DNA from: an uncultured Kineothrix sp.
Lineage (GTDB): Bacteria; Bacillota; Clostridia; Lachnospirales; Lachnospiraceae
Length of the DNA: 64,000 bases
Assembly (NCBI GenBank): GCA_910588855.1
Contig: CAJUSR010000007.1
Coordinates: 107,537 to 171,536 of the forward strand
Direction of reading: 5' to 3'
Below, piece by piece: positions 61,426 to 64,000 of the stretch. The stretch's first letter is position 1; each line of letters begins with the position of its first letter. A program made the translations under genes and the position numbers. Under the pieces are notes generated by a model. It made no database searches. It was given only the letters and a program-made list of their open reading frames with translations, and was not told the DNA's origin.

Positions 61426-62217
61426 ATGGAGATTACATTGATGCAAGGCATAGGCCTGGCAATTATGGCTATTATTGTAGGCGTAGATTTTTGGCTGGAA
61501 GGATTTTTTATTTTCCGTCCTATTATTGTAAGTACATTGACCGGCCTGATACTGGGCGATCTCCAGTTAGGGCTTATTACAGGGGGGATTACGGAATTGG
61601 CTTTTGCAGGTCTGACGCCTGCGGGAGGTACACAGCCGCCAAACCCTGTCCTGGCTGGTGTAATGTCTACCGTTATCGCATATACCACGATGACAGAGGC
61701 AACTGCTTCTATGGCATTGGCGCTTCCGTTCAGCTTTTTGATGCAGTATATTATCCTGTTTTGCTATTCCACTTTCTCCTTCTTTATGAAAGGGGCGGAT
61801 CAGGCAGCGGCAGAAGCTGATACGGCAAAGATTGTAAAAATAAATATGACTTGTACCGCAATTGTTGCACTTTTATACGGTGCTGTTGTGTTCCTCTGTA
61901 CCTTCGTAGCTCAGGACGCCATGAAGGCATTCGTGGAAATATTGCCTGCATGGTTGACCCACGGATTTGAAGTTGCGGGAGGAATCCTTCCGGCAGTAGG
62001 TTTTGCAATGTTGTTAAAAGTTATGTTGAAGGCAGAATTTGTTCCGTATCTGTTAATCGGCTTTGTCATTGCATGTTTTCTGGATTTTTCAAATTTATTG
62101 CCGATTGCTGTAGTGGGCGTGGCAATGGCGTTGTTTGTGTATAATATTGAAAAAGGCATGAAAACAAGCAAAGCAGTTCAAAATGCAGCGGAGGAGGAAG
62201 AAGAAGATGGCATCTGA
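61426..62217 (+). CDS. Mannose-family PTS EIIC component
   Basis: This is a 263-residue membrane protein with about eight hydrophobic segments. ITLMQGIGLAIMAIIVGVDFWLEGFFIFRPIIVSTLTGLILGDLQLGLITGGITELAFAGL is the conserved EIIC N-terminal block with the sugar-path GGxxEL motif, and GGTQPPNPVLAGVMSTVIAY follows. With EIID it forms the transport channel. ATG 61426 follows AAAGGAA; its stop overlaps the IID gene by 11 bp. The acidic tail EEEEEDGI is encoded over the IID ribosome site. Confidence 0.94.
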   Translation: MEITLMQGIGLAIMAIIVGVDFWLEGFFIFRPIIVSTLTGLILGDLQLGLITGGITELAFAGLTPAGGTQPPNPVLAGVMSTVIAYTTMTEATASMALALPFSFLMQYIILFCYSTFSFFMKGADQAAAEADTAKIVKINMTCTAIVALLYGAVVFLCTFVAQDAMKAFVEILPAWLTHGFEVAGGILPAVGFAMLLKVMLKAEFVPYLLIGFVIACFLDFSNLLPIAVVGVAMALFVYNIEKGMKTSKAVQNAAEEEEEDGI

Positions 62218-63010
62218 TAGAAAGAAAGTTTTGGATAAAAAAGATATTAACCGGCTGGCATTTGACTCTGTGTTTCTTCAGGCTGGTTTTAACTATGAGA
62301 GGATGCAGTCCTGTGGTTTTTTGGGGGCTCAACTTCCGGCTTTGAAAAAGATTTACAAAGACGATAAAGAAGGGTTGTCCGCGGCGATGACGGATAATCT
62401 GGAATTTATCAATACGCATCCGAACCTTGTTGGTTTTTTGATGGGGTTATTGATTTCTATGGAAGAATCCCATGCGGACAGGGGGATTATTAAAGGTCTG
62501 AAAGTGGCGTTGTTTGCGCCGTTGGCGGGTATCGGCGATGCTATTTTCTGGTTCACCCTGCTTCCGATTGTAGCGGGTATCTGTTCCTCGATGGCAATGG
62601 AAGGCAGTGTGCTTGGCCCTATTATTTTCTTTTTGGTTTATTTGGGTATTTTTGCCATGAGATGGTTTTGGACGCATCTTGGATATAATTTGGGCGTAAA
62701 AGCAGTTGCTCAGATTTCGGATCTTTCCGAGGTATTGGCCAAAGCGGCTACAGTGCTGGGATGTACTGTTATTGGGGGATTGATTGCTTCTTATGTAAAT
62801 ATCAGCATACAGACGCAGATTGTAGTAAATGAGGCAAAAACAGTCGCACTGCAGGAAGATTTCTTTGACAAGGTATTCCCGAATATTTTATCCATCGGAT
62901 ATGTATTTTTGATGTATTATTTCCTGAAAAAGAAAAAAGTCAGCCCGGTAATTTTGATTGTAGTGACTTTTGTACTTGCGATTGTCCTGTCTTTCTTTGG
63001 AATCCTGTAA
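62207..63010 (+). CDS. Mannose-family PTS EIID component
   Basis: This is a 267-residue EIID. It begins with the family pattern LAFDSVFLQAGFNYERMQSCGFLGAQLPALKKIY, then FINTHPNLVGFLMGLLISMEE and the core GLKVALFAPLAGIGDAIFWFTLLPI, and ends in C-terminal TM helices. EIID pairs with EIIC in the membrane. ATG 62207 is preferred: GGAGGAGG lies just upstream. The phosphatase gene follows after one base, so the four genes form an operon. Confidence 0.94.
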   Translation: MASDRKKVLDKKDINRLAFDSVFLQAGFNYERMQSCGFLGAQLPALKKIYKDDKEGLSAAMTDNLEFINTHPNLVGFLMGLLISMEESHADRGIIKGLKVALFAPLAGIGDAIFWFTLLPIVAGICSSMAMEGSVLGPIIFFLVYLGIFAMRWFWTHLGYNLGVKAVAQISDLSEVLAKAATVLGCTVIGGLIASYVNISIQTQIVVNEAKTVALQEDFFDKVFPNILSIGYVFLMYYFLKKKKVSPVILIVVTFVLAIVLSFFGIL

Positions 63011-63011
63011 A

Positions 63012-63890
63012 ATGCCGAGGAATAAAGTATTACTGTTTGTCAGCGATATGGACGGAACGCTGCTTCAGGAGGATTTTACGATAAGCCCCGTCAATCTGGC
63101 CGCCATACGGCGGCTGGAAGCCGCGGGAATCCGGTTTGCCATTGCTACCGGGCGGACACATTATGATGCAGAAACAATATGCAGGAAACATGCCTTGGAA
63201 CCTTATATTATTTCCAACAATGGCGCCTGTGTATTCCACCCGGACGGAACGCTTCTTTCCGGTAAAGCGCTTGATAAAGCGTTTGTATCCGGGATTGTGG
63301 ATTTCCTGGAACAGGAAAAGATATGCTATGGGCTGGGGGAAAGCGGGGGCTATATTGCGCCGGCTAACTGGACGGAAGTATTTGATTCGGAAATAGCCAG
63401 GCTAAGGGCAGCAGGGATGGTTATCCCGGAAGAAAAGATAGCCTTTGCCAAGCAGGAAACACAAAAGCAGCATGGGGTTCGTATTGTAGAAAAGATATCG
63501 GAATATTTGGAACAGGGAGAAGCGGTATACAGCATTTCATTGATTACGTATGATAAAGAAGCGCTTCAAAAAGCAGGCAGATGGGTATCCCGTTATAAAG
63601 GAACGGCAGTATGCATATCGGGAACGCATAATGCGGAGATTATGTATCAGGATTGCACGAAAGGGAAGTCTTTGGAATTTTTATGCGGATATCTTAAAAT
63701 CCCCCTTTCCCAGACAGCAGTAGCCGGAGACAGCCTGAATGATTTGGACATGTTTGAGAAAGCCGGCTTCGGGTTTGCTATGGGCAATGGGAGGGAAGAG
63801 ATAAAAGAAGCGGCAGCTATCATAACAAAGCCGTGCAGGGAAGACGGCTTGGCAGAGGCCGTAGAGCATCTTCTGCGACAGAATATATAA
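63012..63890 (+). CDS. Cof-type HAD-IIB phosphatase
   Basis: This is a 292-residue HAD phosphatase. Motif I is DMDGTLL (Asp12 nucleophile, Asp14 acid), motif II IATGR, motif III Lys in TKGKSLEFL, motif IV AGDSLNDLDMFEKAG, with a C2B cap in the middle (about 85-195). Cof-type enzymes dephosphorylate sugar phosphates or flavin phosphates. Its start lies 1 bp after the IID stop, so it probably relieves sugar-phosphate stress or handles an intermediate of the PTS sugar. Confidence 0.92.
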   Translation: MPRNKVLLFVSDMDGTLLQEDFTISPVNLAAIRRLEAAGIRFAIATGRTHYDAETICRKHALEPYIISNNGACVFHPDGTLLSGKALDKAFVSGIVDFLEQEKICYGLGESGGYIAPANWTEVFDSEIARLRAAGMVIPEEKIAFAKQETQKQHGVRIVEKISEYLEQGEAVYSISLITYDKEALQKAGRWVSRYKGTAVCISGTHNAEIMYQDCTKGKSLEFLCGYLKIPLSQTAVAGDSLNDLDMFEKAGFGFAMGNGREEIKEAAAIITKPCREDGLAEAVEHLLRQNI

Positions 63891-63925
63891 GAAAAAGTAG
63901 AAAAGTTCTTTTTTTAAGAATAAGA

Positions 63926-64000
63926 TTCGGGAGTCAAAAGGTCTTCCCGGCAGTGCCGCTTGGCAGATGGCACAAAAGAATATTGTGCAAGTGGCTTTTG
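63926..64000. repeat. Dispersed palindromic modules at the right edge
   Basis: ATTCGGGAGTCAAAAGG resembles the left arm of the 8.7-kb palindrome, and CGGCAGTGCCG with the following CAGATGGCACAAAAG matches the module after ppd at about 20466-20495. The hairpin CACAA-AAGAATA-TTGTG (63972-63988) follows. The element probably continues beyond the window. Confidence 0.6.

Overview
The window looks like chromosome from a gut-type Lachnospiraceae (Clostridia, Bacillota). Supporting signs are the low-to-mid GC with purine-rich coding strands, strong GGAGG ribosome sites, LL-diaminopimelate aminotransferase (dapL) next to dapF, REC/Hpt hybrid kinases, DUF6020 and DUF368 membrane proteins, and many short palindromic intergenic repeats. 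The assignment is inference; there is no rRNA or tRNA here to settle it.

Layout. 1-8.4 kb: the tail of a hybrid histidine kinase, hibernation factor hpf, an ImmA/IrrE-type protease coupled to a two-helix membrane protein, an M23 peptidase, an AgrA/AgrC-like LytTR pair whose regulator appears to be translated from a leaderless mRNA, and a diguanylate cyclase. 8.5-20.5 kb is the most striking part. A small serine recombinase is followed by two inverted 18-bp crossover-like sites enclosing about 147 bp with opposed promoter-like sequences. This lies upstream of a ten-gene, tightly coupled operon: CDP-glycerol transferase-like, two LicD, a propeller-like protein, phosphoesterase, SDR, nucleotidyltransferase, Rossmann oxidoreductase, a nucleotidylyltransferase-PEP mutase fusion, and phosphonopyruvate decarboxylase. 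I read it as a phase-variable cassette that makes, activates and attaches a phosphonate to a surface glycopolymer.

20.5-37 kb: a MerR/TipAS regulator with a textbook 19-bp-spacer promoter, a DUF434 gene behind a structured leader, an Rpn-type nuclease, three large GT-C-like membrane proteins, a 951-residue repeat protein (HxH/Cys repeats, CGK repeats, DxDxDG repeats, LPKTG-like motif), a polar amino-acid ABC transporter, a GT2-TPR glycosyltransferase and a 192-bp foldback element. 37-53 kb is mostly housekeeping: hisC, DUF368 (polyprenyl-phosphate translocase family), methyltransferase, hslO, nadE, a VanR/VanS-like pair, a large hybrid kinase, dapF and dapL. 52.5-58.3 kb: an ECF-type sigma factor with a membrane anti-sigma candidate, an orphan protein, a polypurine minisatellite, a YgjP-like metallopeptidase, an sce7726-like nuclease and a serpin lipoprotein. 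58.3-64 kb: a sugar module with PfkB kinase, class II aldolase, mannose-family PTS IIB/IIC/IID and a Cof-type phosphatase; no IIA is visible.

The recurring theme is the cell surface: phosphonate glycopolymer, glycosyltransferases, polyprenyl-phosphate recycling, a metal-binding-looking wall protein, serpin, and many sensory systems. Several loci carry potentially variable DNA (invertible segment, G8 tract in a promoter, tandem repeats). Functions come from motif and family recognition by eye; no database search was run.
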